Source: Halichondria panicea
Lineage: Eukaryota; Porifera; Demospongiae; Suberitida; Halichondriidae
Reading direction: 5' to 3'
Length of the DNA stretch: 64,000 nucleotides
NCBI RefSeq assembly: GCF_963675165.1
Contig: NC_087388.1
Location: forward strand, 4,345,047-4,409,046
Below the pieces are notes generated by a model, which worked only from the letters and a program-made list of their open reading frames with translations, made no database searches and was not told the DNA's origin. Positions 48,601 to 60,546 of the stretch are shown here, piece by piece. Both the position numbers and the translations under genes were made by a program. How positions within the stretch are numbered: position 1 is the first letter of the stretch; the number at the start of each line of letters is the position of its first letter.

Positions 48601-50428
48601 GCTAACAGTCTCAAAAACGATTATACTGTATACATGTATTAAAATCGAACAACAAACTTGTGCGTATAGCTTGTAGCCAGTGCTAAGCGTAGCTCTACGT
48701 ACTTAACTTGTTCATGTCCAATCAGTGAGCCCCACCCTTTTTCCCAGAGGAGGTACTACAGGAAGTGATGTGAATTATGTCATAAAGAGTATCTAGCTTC
48801 GAATCTAAGTCGCCCTTGCTGTTCTGTATATCCAGTACTGTAGTTAATATTTATGGTATCTGTGCAATACAGAAGGAAACAAGAGTTTTTTGCACTACAG
48901 ACAATCATAACAAGTAGCAAGATGTAAAGTTTTTGTAGCTTCTCTGCATGTGTTCTAAACGACTGAACACAGTGACAAAAGTCAAATAATAGTGAATATC
49001 TCGTCAGTTCACCCCGATACTTATCAATACCTATCGATTATATGAAAGGTAGAGCCAAATTATTATATCTCCAAGTAATTTTTTAGCGTAATTTCATTCT
49101 GATAAGCTCTTATCAAGGAACATAATTATGTACATGGGAAAATGAATGTAAATAATACATGTAACTGGAATGTAATTAAAAACTGGATCCCGTGATTGTG
49201 TCGGACCCTCCTCTGCCTTTTTCCAGCCTTCCTGGTGTTTAGTGAGCCCCACCCATTCGTCCTGCTTACCAACAAATGTCTACTTTTTGGCTGTGTAGAT
49301 CTATTTTAAAATCATTGCGCCCTCAGAGTTTATGAGTTTATGGTAGTTAAACCCCACCCATGCAGTTTCTATGATACAGATCCGAAGTGAGGTATATTAG
49401 GTAGAATCATGATATCCTCTGTACCTGCATGTAGATATTCATATGGAGGAAGGAGAAAGTATCGAAGAAAAAGTACTCCACTAGCTACACTTGGATGGTT
49501 GAGCGATCTAAATTAGGATTTATGAACAAGATCTATCGAATATTTGGAGAAAAGTACCAGAAGCCGATGTTTGTATTCTGGCAGCTCATCTACACCATTG
49601 TGTCAATGCTCCCCGTCAAGTTTTACTTCCACAAGTGAGTTTTGCTGCATGCATGAGTTCCTACAGTATATGACTGCTATTTTGTTTTTGTTTTCACTGA
49701 ATCTGTTGAGTTGATTGTACACATTCATAAACTCTATCAGGAGTACTCCTGACTCTATACATGTGTGATCCTCAAATCCATATCAATCCAGTGGGGCCAT
49801 AATGGAGGAAGCTTCTCCCCAAACACTTCAGCTTCCTTTAACTAGGAAGGTCTACCATCTACTATACTATAAATGGCATTCTGAGAACCTAAAAGAAAAT
49901 ATTTGGGGGGGAGGTTAACCCCTGCCCCCCATTAGATGAAACCCTGTTTACTAATTGCTCTTCACCCCAGTCCTATAGCAAGGGCATATATAAAAGAAGA
50001 GAGGGCATGCAGTCAAAATTAAAAGCGTGGGCGGATGAATGTGGATTTGCATGAAGCCAAAAACAGAAATTTCTATTTTTAGCACTATAAAATTATGCAC
50101 ATTCATCTGCTCATGCTTTGAATTGTAGTATTTCGCTAATTTTTCGTTTTAGACACCAACTGCGTGATTAACGGTATTAGCATTATAGCTATAATTATAT
50201 ATAGCCATGTGAATATTAATTTTGGGTCAACTACACACACACACACATTATAGTACTCTCCTTGGTGTGTTCGTGGGTTCTGTGGTAATGACGTTTGCCT
50301 GCTACAATGGAGCCAGCTTCTACATCGATGTGTTCAGTCAGCGCTACTACTTTGAGAAAGTACTTAAGATTCCTGCTTCTCAGAAACCAACTGGACAAAC
50401 AGAAATGTATGCGCACAAGAAAAACTGA
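45624..50428 (+). CDS. Glycerophosphocholine acyltransferase 1 (GPC1/DUF2838 family), 365 aa
   Basis: Seven exons: 45624-45651, 45910-46079, 47109-47186, 47839-48140, 48340-48484, 49435-49634, 50254-50428; phases agree (1098 nt). The family acylates glycerophosphocholine with acyl-CoA to lysophosphatidylcholine at the ER. The N-terminal 70 residues are acidic and soluble. Then come several membrane segments with family landmarks: HYFLFDFCYFTN, then GPLLSGILLWRNSLVPHSTDK followed by TSLFIHISPVM, and near the C-terminus CYNGASFYIDVF. The 28-nt first exon is chosen because its phase-1 donor restores the frame exactly. Exon 5 needs phase 2 from exon 4, which avoids stops in the other frames. A CATAGAT-TIR element (46331-46878) lies in intron 2. 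Calling from motifs remembered for the family; no alignment was run. Confidence 0.88.
46331..46878. mobile_element. CATAGAT-TIR element, copy 4 (548 bp)
   Basis: Left CATAGATAAAAGAGAGAAAT and right ATTTCTCTCTTTTATCTATG are perfect inverses over at least 20 bp and continue to GGATAGGAAAC. The flanking 7-mer CCTACAT is exact (46324-46330, 46879-46885). It is inside intron 2 of the acyltransferase gene. No coding frame. Confidence 0.9.
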
Positions 50429-51339
50429 AACACAAAAAGACAATACCATGCATGTCTCGGCCCCTTCATGTTCTATACATATAGCTACCGGTATATGTAT
50501 TTCATGTAATTATACCATTGCTTAAAGATACATGAGTGCATATTTCGTCAATGTTCATTATTTTTGAGCTGTAACTGTAACCACTCAAAACGTTGTAAGC
50601 ATGCAGCATGTGCTTCAGCCTGTCTGAGAATTTTCCATTGAGCATGAGGTTAAAGTCTTATTCTTAATTGTCCTGCATGTATAGATAGCACGATGTAGGA
50701 TGCATGTCGTGCTTGGAATAATTTTAGCATATTAGGTGTCTAAAAAATAATTAGCATCGTAAATTTTTAGGTAAATATCATTACATTAAGTTTTAATAAC
50801 AACGTTCTCATGGCAAAAAATGGCTATATATATCAGTTCAAGTCAGCAAGATAACACTGAGAATTACGTGTATGATTATTAATACATGTGTTATTATGTC
50901 TTGTGTCAGTTGTGTGCTGTGTTTATGTCTAATAGCTACGTCTTTTGTCTTACGTCTTTTCACATAATCAGGTTCAAGAAATTAAGAATAGAGAAAAAAA
51001 GCATTAATTTATCAAGGCCTAGCCGCCACTACCTATTTGGTTGGACAGTGCTATTAGCTATAGTGCATGGCTATATAGAGAGTAGAATACCAAAAATGTG
51101 TGAAGTAGATCTAGTTGTACTGAAATGTAAATATCTTATGATTGGGGAACATTTCTAAGAAAATCTGCTGATACTATTGTATGTGAATGAATAAGCTACA
51201 ACATATCCAAAAAAATGCATGTTTCCATGACAACATAAGGTGGTGGGTTTGTGGTGATTAATAAAACAGTATACAATTGGGTATAATCGGTTGGGAGAGA
51301 AAAGGCCAACGGTTTAATTCCGGTTAAGATTTGGAACTT
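50429..51339. other. Spacer after the acyltransferase gene
   Basis: No gene seen. 50690-50880 is a diverged copy of a repeat found again at 60297-60455 (shared AATTTTGGCATAATAGGTGT-like start and CTCATGGCAAAAAATGGCT). Confidence 0.45.
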
Positions 51340-51930
51340 TGTCACAACATCTATAGTGCTGGAGGAGTCACTATCACCAGCTAGATATATAACACTGGGA
51401 AGAGTAGGTGAGTCACATCATTATAATATTGCATCGGTGCAAATGGCTGCATGTGTTTGCAGTGAACTACATTGATCTCCCTGCGATCAGCAATGGTCAA
51501 ATCACGTACTCACCTCCTCGTCATGTGTCAGTTTTTCTCAGAAACACCACGTACTAACAGATACTCAGGAACCATAGCAGTGTACAGTTGTTCATCTTGG
51601 TACCACCTGGTGAGGGGATCATCAATGAGAGTTTGTGAAGAAGGGGCCGGTGTGGAATGAAACACAACCATCAGCATGTGAACTAGGTGGTGAGCATTTT
51701 ATTGACTTGGTGTATATATTATACTTCTGCATGAGCAGCATCTCCAAACACTGGTTCAGAAGTTTCAACACCAAATGGTGAGACAACAATATTTCCCACT
51801 GATGCAGTTCAAGTTTCTCTTTCTCCCACAACTGCCTTTGTGGGCACTTGTGGTAGCTCTTCAACAGAAACAACTGATTCAGAAGCAGTGACAACTAGCT
51901 TTGTGTCTAGTTCCACTAATACTTTCAGTA
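51340..51930 (+). pseudogene. Decayed duplicate of the receptor phosphatase ectodomain (sushi exon)
   Basis: It closely matches 55085-55560: end of the Ig-like exon, the intron, the sushi exon and the start of the Ser/Thr stalk exon. The sushi part reads [20 protein letters not shown] but then has a small insertion that brings in a stop after LRNTTY, plus further indels near VWN. The stalk part is also frameshifted. It is an unprocessed segmental duplicate because the intron is copied too. No start or phosphatase part is found. Confidence 0.8.
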
Positions 51931-51974
51931 AGTTATTATCTTGGTCTGTTTTTGCTTCACACATTAGTTTGGAC

Positions 51975-53010
51975 GCTTAATTCAGTCATTGATTGTGGTT
52001 TACCTGCTGATCCTACCGATGGACAAGTAGATACATCATCTGGTACTACCTTTGGGAGTGTTGATCAGCATTTTCAAAGCTGGTATATAGATCATATAAT
52101 TATTGTGAACTGCTTTAGGGTACGTCTCTAAGATTTTTTATCTGTGGAGTGCAGTCATAATTATAGTAACAACTATTGTCCACCCATGCAGGTTCATGGT
52201 TGATGAGACGACGTTTGCCCTCATTATTGAGTCAGTGAGTCTATCTGATGCGGGTAACTACCAGTGTGTGCTCGGTGTGAGGGACCCGGCCGGTCTGCCT
52301 CTTATCTATCCCCAAACTGAGACACTCAACCTGACACTCGTCGTCTATCGTAAGTCTGAGGGATTATTCACAGAGGGATCTCCTCCAGATTCACTTGGTC
52401 CTTTTCTTATATTTGGTATAAGTCATACTTGTAATAATTATTGTAGATGGACTTGAATAATAAAGAACTCTGATTCATGATAAACAACACAGGTATTGAA
52501 GTGAACTAACTAGAATATGTATAAATATAGAAGACAGACGTTACATCATAAGTACAGTAGACACAGTTTACAACTAACACCTGATATAGTCTATTCAAGT
52601 TATGTCCTGCAAAGGCATGAATGTTCAAGACATCACAATACTCTAGCCCTGTTTCTCCTGCCTGCATGAGGCCGCTAATTCTATAACTACCGTATAGCGG
52701 GTAATTTCGGGGGACAAAATATTCGTGGTTCAGCAATATTGAGACATCATGCAGCTACTTATTGGTGCAATACACTATCACGCAACTGTGGTGCTGACGG
52801 AAAGTGGACATCAATTAACAGAACCTAACCTGTCACCAAGGTGACCGTCACTTTTGTCTATTGGCATGTACAGTGTATAATTATGATTCATACTTGCAGG
52901 TACTCCAGCCTCCACTGAAACCAGTACCACTATTGGGATCGTAATTAGAGCAATAGCAGGAATGTGGTTCCTTGTCTCCATGACGATCATTGCTTTACTT
53001 TTGATCTGAT
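51975..53010 (+). pseudogene. Fragments of another sushi/Ig receptor gene
   Basis: Pieces in order: a sushi start (CGLPADPTDGQ, about 52000-52070), an Ig-domain end (LIIESVSLSDAGNYQCVLGV, 52193-52350) with the DxGxYxC pattern and a donor-like GTAAGT, and at about 52911-53008 a Thr-rich piece followed by a hydrophobic stretch (IVIRAIAGMWFLVSM) ending in a stop. They lie in the same order as in the gene at 54667. It is either a relic or a very short membrane protein; the frames do not join cleanly. Confidence 0.5.
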
Positions 53011-53081
53011 TGGGCTGCAATATATCTGGTATATCACATTTTTGTCTGTATACGTATATACACTTGTTCTTCTCATCGGCT

Positions 53082-53356
53082 ACCGTATAGCGGGTATATA
53101 TTTTGAGGGTATAAATGTTCGCGGTTTTCGCGGATTGAGCCTGTACCGCGAAAATTTATACCCACGAAAATTTATGAATAGTAGGCGTGTTCAGTATTAT
53201 GGATTCGAGGCTAACGGTGTGGAGGTATAGCTGCATGTTGATGTGCGCATGCGCCAAAAGGCTGGAACTCAGACCACGAAAATAAAATCCGCGAAATCCT
53301 TTGTAATGGTCCATCCACGAAAGTTTATAACCTCGAAATATACCCGCTATTACGGT
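53082..53356. mobile_element. CCGTATAGCGGG-type MITE
   Basis: ACCGTATAGCGGGTATATTT at the left and its inverse AATATACCCGCTATTACGGT at the right (one extra base). A left half of the same family lies at 52689-52757. Interior CGCGAAAATTTATACCC is partly palindromic. Confidence 0.8.
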
Positions 53357-53451
53357 ATGTTAAGTCCTTTCCTTTGGAACGAATGTAGCTATACTTTGAA
53401 TTTGTGTTGCGGTATATCAGTACGAATTTTCAGTCCCATAAGTCAGCTGGA

Positions 53452-53685
53452 CTAAACCCACGTACAAGAAGGGTTGCTCTGTAGCTTCCTTGCATGTATC
53501 TGGAAAGTTCTTAAGAGTTGTTTAACTTTCTTGACAGACTTTTCTGCTAGACCGTTGGACTGTGGGTGGTCAGTATAAAAGGCTGCTGGTGATATGTGCA
53601 GGCTCATTAATTTCTTTGCAGTTACATTGAGGGCCATTGTGCTCAGTGACGGTGAGTCGGTAAACTGATCATGAAAGTATTCCAT
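53452..53685 (-). pseudogene. Retrotransposon integrase fragment (Gypsy-like)
   Basis: A short minus-strand frame has YTDHPQSNGLAEKSVKKVKQ, the pattern of the integrase core end (HPQSNGLAE) in Gypsy/Ty3-type elements. No reverse transcriptase or LTR is seen near it. It is a decayed fragment. 53700-54420 may contain more of the same element. Confidence 0.7.
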
Positions 53686-54102
53686 GCTGTGTGAATATGG
53701 CTTTCAGCGCTGTAATCACCTTGGATGCTGTTGTGTTCGAGAGCTACTGTACTTCGATGATCAATTTTAACACACTGTCTGAAACCTCTTCGTAGATTTC
53801 AGCTGATATCAGACCATTTTGAAAGTTATGGCGTTCAAAGACCAGTGAATGTGAAAAAGCTAATGTGGACTGCCCCCATGGCGACACCTGCGCCTATGCC
53901 AATGTTTATGCGCTCTAACTGTTGATCATGGGGTGTAACTGTTGAAATGCTCCAACCCAACAAAGGCATTTCACAAGGCGGCCAGGCAGTGGCGTAGGAA
54001 GGGGGGCTCCAGGGGCTGGAGTCCCCCATATTTCTAGGGTATATAAAGTAGACATGACTTATCAAGCTGCACTATATATACAGATAGCCTCTCTTTTTCC
54101 AT

Positions 54103-54417
54103 TCAAAAAACCAGAGCCCCCCCCCCCCCCATTGAGAAATTGCTTCCTACGCCACTGCCAGGTATAATTGTCTTGTCAATTTCAAACAAATCTCCTCCTT
54201 TTCTCCCAAGAGTGTAATATTGTAGTTTTGATATAGGAGTGATTCTCTGAGAGGAGTTGTGTCCTTTGGCATTCTGGAAAATGTGTTGACAATGTCTTTT
54301 GGGCACCTGGCCACCATACTGATTGGGCAACTCGCATCTGCAACGGACGATTACTGGACGGTCACTATGGAATTTTCTCATTTTCAACTTCTCTGCGATT
54401 ACCCATAAAAGTAACAA
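54103..54417 (-). pseudogene. Possible retroelement relic
   Basis: A minus-strand frame has CRCELPNQYGGQVPKRHC, suggestive of a decayed zinc-knuckle region like those in retroelement Gag or Pol polyproteins. It fits with the integrase relic 600 bp away on the same strand, but similarity is weak. Confidence 0.3.
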
Positions 54418-54666
54418 ATGTCATGTGTTAGTGTCAAGTTTTGTGGATAATGTTTGTTCTCTGTTCCTAGATCTAGTAACTTTTATTCTACTTCCTTCCT
54501 GTATTTTATATAGTTGTGTCCATGAAGATATACAATTTTGATATGTTAATAACAGGAAATAGTTTGGATCTATAGACACTTTGCTGTAAAGTTTAAGAGC
54601 AACATTAATTTTGTAAAAGAAGTTCACTATAAGTACTTTTGTAGCAAGATCTATGCTGCATGCAGA

Positions 54667-57600
54667 ATGAATTTTGTGACAGTGGTTCGATTTCTTAGCA
54701 TACCAATGGTACTATCGCTGAAAGGTAATGCCTTACTGTATGTGATCATATAATGTTGTGTAAGTAATTGCTCCAGAGTTTTCCTTGGCTAGATACAGTG
54801 ACACAGCAGTGTATGCCAACAAAAGTGTTCTTGACATCAACCTGCTTGGAGAGGGTTTTGTCACTGATGGAGGTGCTCTGGAGTGTCACACTGACAACAC
54901 TACTTGCTGTAGGAGAGATGATGGAACAGCTGCGGGAGAGTGGTACTATCCTGATGGAACTGTCATTGAAGGAGGTGGTACCTTTAATGACAGTACTGGG
55001 TTCTACAGAACAAGAGGTCACATGTTTATTCGACTAAATCGGCTGAGGATACAGGATCCAACTGGAAAGTATCGATGTGTGGTACCTGGTGCTGGAGGAG
55101 TTGATATCACTAGATATGTAACACTGGAAAGAGGAGGTGAGACACATAATTATAATGCTGCATGGGTGCAAATGACTGTGTTTGCAGTGAAATGCACTGA
55201 TCTCCCTGCAATCAGCAATGGTCAAATTAACTACTCACCTCCTCGTCATTTATCAGTTCTTCTCAGGAACACCACTTACAGATACTCAGGAACCATAGCA
55301 GTGTACAATTGTTTATCTTGGTACCAACTGGTGAGAGGATCATTAATAAGAGTATGTGGTCCAGAAGGGGTGTGGAATGGAACACAACCAGCATGTGAAC
55401 TAGGTGGTAAGCATTTGATTAATTAACTTGGTGTGCACCATAAATCCTGAATATATTCAGTGTCTCCAAGTACTGTTTCAGAATTTTCAACACCACCTCT
55501 AATTACAAATACCATGAGAACAATCCGAGACTTTGTATCAAGTACCACTAACAGTATTCTAGACACATTCAGTCAGGCTTCCCCTACAACTGACTCTGTG
55601 GATACTCCCACAACTTTGAAAACGTTGGCAACTGTCGTTGTATCCAATAGCAGCATTAATGTAGCCACTACTCAAAGTGGATCTACTTCTATACCAATGA
55701 ACAACTCAGGGGATACTCCTGGCAGTTCTTCACCCACAACTTCGAAAACGTTGGCAACTGGTGTTGCACCCAATAGCAGTAGTGTAGCCACCACTCAAGG
55801 TGGATCTACTCCTATACCGATGAACGGCTCTGTTGTTCCTGCAATATTTGTGGTGATTTTGTTAATAATTCTGGTTTCTGTAGGAGCTATCACTGTTTTA
55901 CTAGTGTACAAGAGGTAAGAAAGTTCATTGTTAAACTCATGCATAACCAAGTCACCCAGGCACAAGAAAAACAAAACAAATAAGCAAAATAGAAGGGATG
56001 AAATTCAATTACATTCCCAATATCAGCTAACTGCTACTGAGTGTTCGACAGGAGAATGCAGATTGAAAGGTATATCATAGATGTGAACTGGGAAGGTGAT
56101 CGAATTATGCCTGCATATTCATTCTGATAAATCTCTATAATGTAGATGCTGATCATTGTGAGGATATTACTATTGTTAAGGAAGAACATGGCAGTGGTGT
56201 CAAACATGTTGAGGCCATTCGATCAGTTCCAGTCTCACAGTTTGGGGAGTTTGTCTCTCAGCATCATGCTCAAAGAAACAAGAAATTCAATGACAACTTT
56301 GAGGTCAGAGTAAAAATTAATGTGACTTTAAAATACAATGCTTTAACTATATAACTAGACTCTTGACAAGGGTGAACAGGGTCACACTGTGAATGTTTCG
56401 TGCAGTGAAGCAAACATCAAAGCTAACAGATACAAGAACATCACTGTCTGTAAGTGCATGGCCACCCATGCATGCATGCATGCCTCTGTTTCTAAATCAT
56501 TATCATGGCATGCCCTTCAATTCAGATGATGACAACCGTATTGTACTGCAACCTTTGCCTAACTCACAGAGTGGCTACATCAATGCTTGCTATGTAAACG
56601 TGAGTGTTTTCAACAACATTGCATGTGTCGTATAATTGTATATGACAATTATGCATAATTTATGGCTATAATACTTGCTTATATAGGGTTACTGTTGCCA
56701 ATCAAAGTTCATTGCTACACAAGGTAAGTTATTGTAGACAAGTGTTTGTAAACGTGTAGGATACTGGTATGAATGTTATGTTTATGTGATGATGTGTTTG
56801 TTGCATCTGAGAACAAAAAAAGCAAACAATTTCACATTAAACATTAAATTGATTCTATTGTCGTGACTCTCAGTTTGTATCGAGTTTAAAGTTGACAAAT
56901 GCAGCCTACCAGCTATTGCATCATCTATGTTTTGTTTTCTCATTGGATGTAGCTTTCAAAAAAACATAACTATTTCAGAGTTATAGGCCACATTTCCTCC
57001 AACTTTGGTCAATGAAACTGTTCCGAGCATTTAAATGCATAATATCCTAGACGTCTATTGTATACATACAATCCCAGGTCCGCTGTTGAGCACTGTGTTG
57101 GACTTTTGGCGGCTGGTGTGGCAGGAGAGACCCTCTGCAATAGTCATGCTCACCAACACTGTCGAGATAGGGAGAGTCAAGTGTGAGGAATACTGGCCAG
57201 AGTCGGGGAGCATGAGTTTTGTACCATTCCATGTAGTCATAACTGACAAGCAGATTCTTGCTGACTACACAGTCAGAAGCTTTGTTATAAATGTGAGTGA
57301 ATTGTCCACTTTACAATGATGACTGCATGGAAAATGTTAACAAAATGTTAACGAATTTGTATGTAGATTTGATTTTCATGTACCTCCTCCTTACAGAATA
57401 CTTCTGATGGTCTCTCCCTCGAATTGACTCAGTTCCACTTCACTACCTGGCCTGACCACGGTGTGCCGGGCTCTGCCACACCCCTACTAGTTTTTCTCCA
57501 TAGAATTCGAGCATTTGCCGCTACTAAGACAGGACCCTTGCTTCTACACTGCAGGTACAAGAGTCGCATGTGAAAATTATAGGCCTACAATTGTTTTTCT

Positions 57601-59569
57601 CTTTTTCTCTCTCTCTCAGTGCTGGGGTTGGTCGTACTGGTACTTACCTCACCCTGGACAATGTCCTGGACCAGATTAAGATAGAGGGTGTGGTTGACAT
57701 TGATGGGGTGATTGTCAAGGCTCGCAATCAGAGAATGAAAATGGTTCAAACCAAGGTACCTTCCTATTAACAATTAGATCTAACCATTGTTAAATAATAC
57801 AGCGGCATAAAAATAGTTTTATTACATAATTATAGATACTTCTGACGGTTACCTTCCGAGGTATGCCTTTATTTTTTATGGAGTATATACCATCACTTGA
57901 ATGTTAGCAGCATTATATTAAAAAAAAAAACAGAACAAAGAAAATTCCTAGTTTACACTGATCTTTGTACATATCAAGTTGAATACGACTGCATGCACAA
58001 AAGTGATAAAAAGGTAACATTGTAAAATTTCATTATAACATTGAATATAGGAACAGTACATTTTCATCCATGATGCTATCCTTGAGTTCTTGACGTGTGG
58101 GGATACTCAAATCTCCTCCACAAACTTCCGTGCTGCCATGGATAAACTAAGTCGAATGGACCCCAGCCACCTGCTCACTGGCTACCAACAGCAGTTCAAA
58201 GTCCTGGATCAGGTGAGCCCCAGTCCCTCTCAGGTAAACTGCTTCACTGCTCTCAAACATAAAGACAAGAACAGAGGAAACAAGTACCTTCCTAGTGAGC
58301 ATTATGTGTTCTTCCGTCAATCAAAAAGACCATGCAGTATATAGTTGATATCGATCAATATAGGACGGTGCATTCATTCGCTTCACTGTAGGTGAAAGGT
58401 ATCGAATCATATTGTTTGGGGAACATCCTGATTACATCAATGCTGTCACTGCCAGTGTAAGCCATGCATCAGTCAAGTGCAGTTAAATTCAGGTGAACAT
58501 GTACTCATGTCACATGCAGGGATACAAGCAACAGAAGGCCTTCATCATTGCTCAAAATCCTCTCGAATCAACAATCAGAAACTTTTGGAAACTCGTCACG
58601 GATCAGAAGTGTGGAGCTGTGGTGATGCTGTCTCAGCTAGTGGAAACTGGAGAGGTATTATGAGCAAATTTGGCTACCTGCATGTCTGTATAATGTGTAA
58701 ATTGTGATGGTACAGATGAGTGCATGTAATATAAGGTATAAACAAACACTGCATGTCACATTATACAGAATGTGTGTGCCATGTACTGGCCCGAAGAAGG
58801 CACTGAGTGCTATGGGGAGTTTGAAGTAGAGTTGGTGGGGATGGAGAAATGCTCAGGGTTCACCATCAGGAACATCACTGTCAACGATAGAAGAGTGAGG
58901 GAAAGGAAAATTATAATAATTGTTACACCTCTCACATTATAGAAATGTCCACTCCTATACCTTCTGCTGTTTTCTTTCATGCATCTTGCATTCTAGCGTG
59001 GCCTGTCCCAACAAGTGGCTCAGTTTCATGTGACCAGCTGGTCTCCCAACGGCTCCTGCTCCAACCTCAAGGCAGTCATTGATGTCATTGAGGAGGTTAC
59101 AAAGGTGCAAAGGAGAACTGAAAACAAACCAGTACTGGTCCATTGCAGGTACATACACTGTCACTGCATGCATTCATGTCCGTAGAAAATCAATCTTTGA
59201 ACCAAGCTAGCTGGTAACAGATTCCATTCTTATAATAGTATAGAGCTAGATCTAGTGCATGCATTCTACCTAGTTTCCTAGAGTATTCAATCCGACAAAA
59301 CTATGTTCATTTCCAGTGACACAGTGAGTCGCAGTGGCATGTTCTGTGCACTAGCTACCGTCATTGACTGTTGCAAGGTGGAGGGAGTGGTGGATGTGTT
59401 CCAGGTGGTCAAGGTTCTCAGAGTCCGCAAACCAGGAGCAATACTTACTGTGGTGAGGACAAATTAGTCAATACATAATGCATAATTGGTTTATGTTACA
59501 TTAAATCTGCAGGAGCAGTACAAACTGGTCTATGAAGCTGTGCTGGTGTTTCTGCATGGAGGAATTTGA
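54667..59569 (+). CDS. Receptor-type protein tyrosine phosphatase with Ig-like and sushi domains (994 aa)
   Basis: Nineteen exons: 54667-54724, 54777-55136, 55188-55406, 55461-55914, 55960-56069, 56146-56303, 56359-56449, 56526-56599, 56687-56723, 57078-57292, 57397-57554, 57620-57755, 58051-58294, 58392-58456, 58520-58654, 58769-58894, 58997-59148, 59317-59452, 59513-59569. Phases agree (2985 nt). Order: signal peptide 1-19; Ig-like 20-139; sushi/CCP 140-212 with four cysteines; Ser/Thr-rich stalk 213-336 with a repeated [18 protein letters not shown] block; TM 338-361; D1 about 400-670 with WPD (D612) and HCSAGVGRT 643-651, so active; D2 about 700-990. D2 keeps C930 and R936 ([10 protein letters not shown]), but its WPD loop reads WSP and the GxG of the P-loop is lost, so it is probably weak or inactive, as in many receptor phosphatases. 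It removes phosphate from tyrosine at the plasma membrane; ligand unknown. Confidence 0.92.
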
Positions 59570-60296
59570 CACTTACTACTGTAACACCTGCTTGACTACA
59601 TAATTACAATTTAAAACTTCGCTGTGGTAAATATCATTAACTGAATAGTTTTCCTGTAGAATAATGTCCTACATGTACCTGCATGACTTTTACATTGATG
59701 ACTTCACTGTATATCACCCACCTCTGTCCTGGCATGGCGTTGGCTGACCCCCGATGGAAGTCATCTGCCGAGCACTGTATTGGGCAGGTGGTGGCTCCAT
59801 TGTGGGTCATTCTCGTGACAGCTCTTCACCATAAATACACTGTCAGAACAACTTAACGTAGTCTATATCTATTGTTGAGGATACTGATGATATAGACTAT
59901 TACACTTTAACTTGCTATACACATGCACTGTCAGCTTATTATAGTCAGTGATGAGGACTTTTAAATCAGGGATCCAGAGTATAGGCCTTGGCTTTTATTT
60001 TGCCTATTATTCAAAAAGTCAGCCAGTTTGGTGTAGTACCCATGCATTATTCATTTGTAGTTGTATTGATAGCACTACCTGAGGTATAGCGTCGTTGTCT
60101 ATAGCTAGTATTTTTCAACTTCGTCGTATTAATACAAAAATCGGCCTGGGACCGAGGCTATAGCTACATCTACCTGAGTACAGATAGTAAAATAATTATA
60201 ATCCTCTAGTGGTTGTGCTGAAAGAGAAAATACTCCTCCATGCCTGCCTAGTGGCTAGTGCTTACTAGCTATAGATCTAATTAAGTAAGTAGGCCT

Positions 60297-60455
60297 GCTC
60301 GGAACAATTTTGGCATAATAGGTGTCAAAAGAATAATTGGGCAACAATGTCCATTTTTGGTAAAGATCATTACATTTAAGTTTTGCATATAACGATGTCT
60401 CATGGCAAAAATGGCTGATCACTTCAAGCCAACAAGATAACAATGAGAATCGTGA
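60297..60455. repeat. Interspersed repeat, second copy of 50690-50880
   Basis: Colinear over about 160 bp: GGCATAATAGGTGTC, ATCATTACATTTAAGTTTT, CTCATGGCAAAAATGGCT and AACAAGATAACAATGAGAA. No ends defined; non-coding. Confidence 0.65.
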
Positions 60456-60478
60456 CATATTAATTTTGTCGTTGTGTG

Positions 60479-60546
60479 TAGCCTCGATCCCTATAGTTGT
60501 TCACCTAACCATTATAAAAGCGAAAACTCGGCCTGGGATGAGGCTA
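60479..60546. mobile_element. 68-bp micro-MITE, TAGCCTCGA family
   Basis: Termini TAGCCTCGATCCC and GGGATGAGGCTA. Flanking 9-mers CGTTGTGTG (60470-60478) and CGTCATGTG (60547-60555) match at seven of nine positions, consistent with an aged 9-bp target duplication. Confidence 0.6.

Noticed and set aside
50886-51158. Open frame of 90 codons
   Set aside because: No motif, no splice partner, and it starts in AT-rich repeat-derived sequence.
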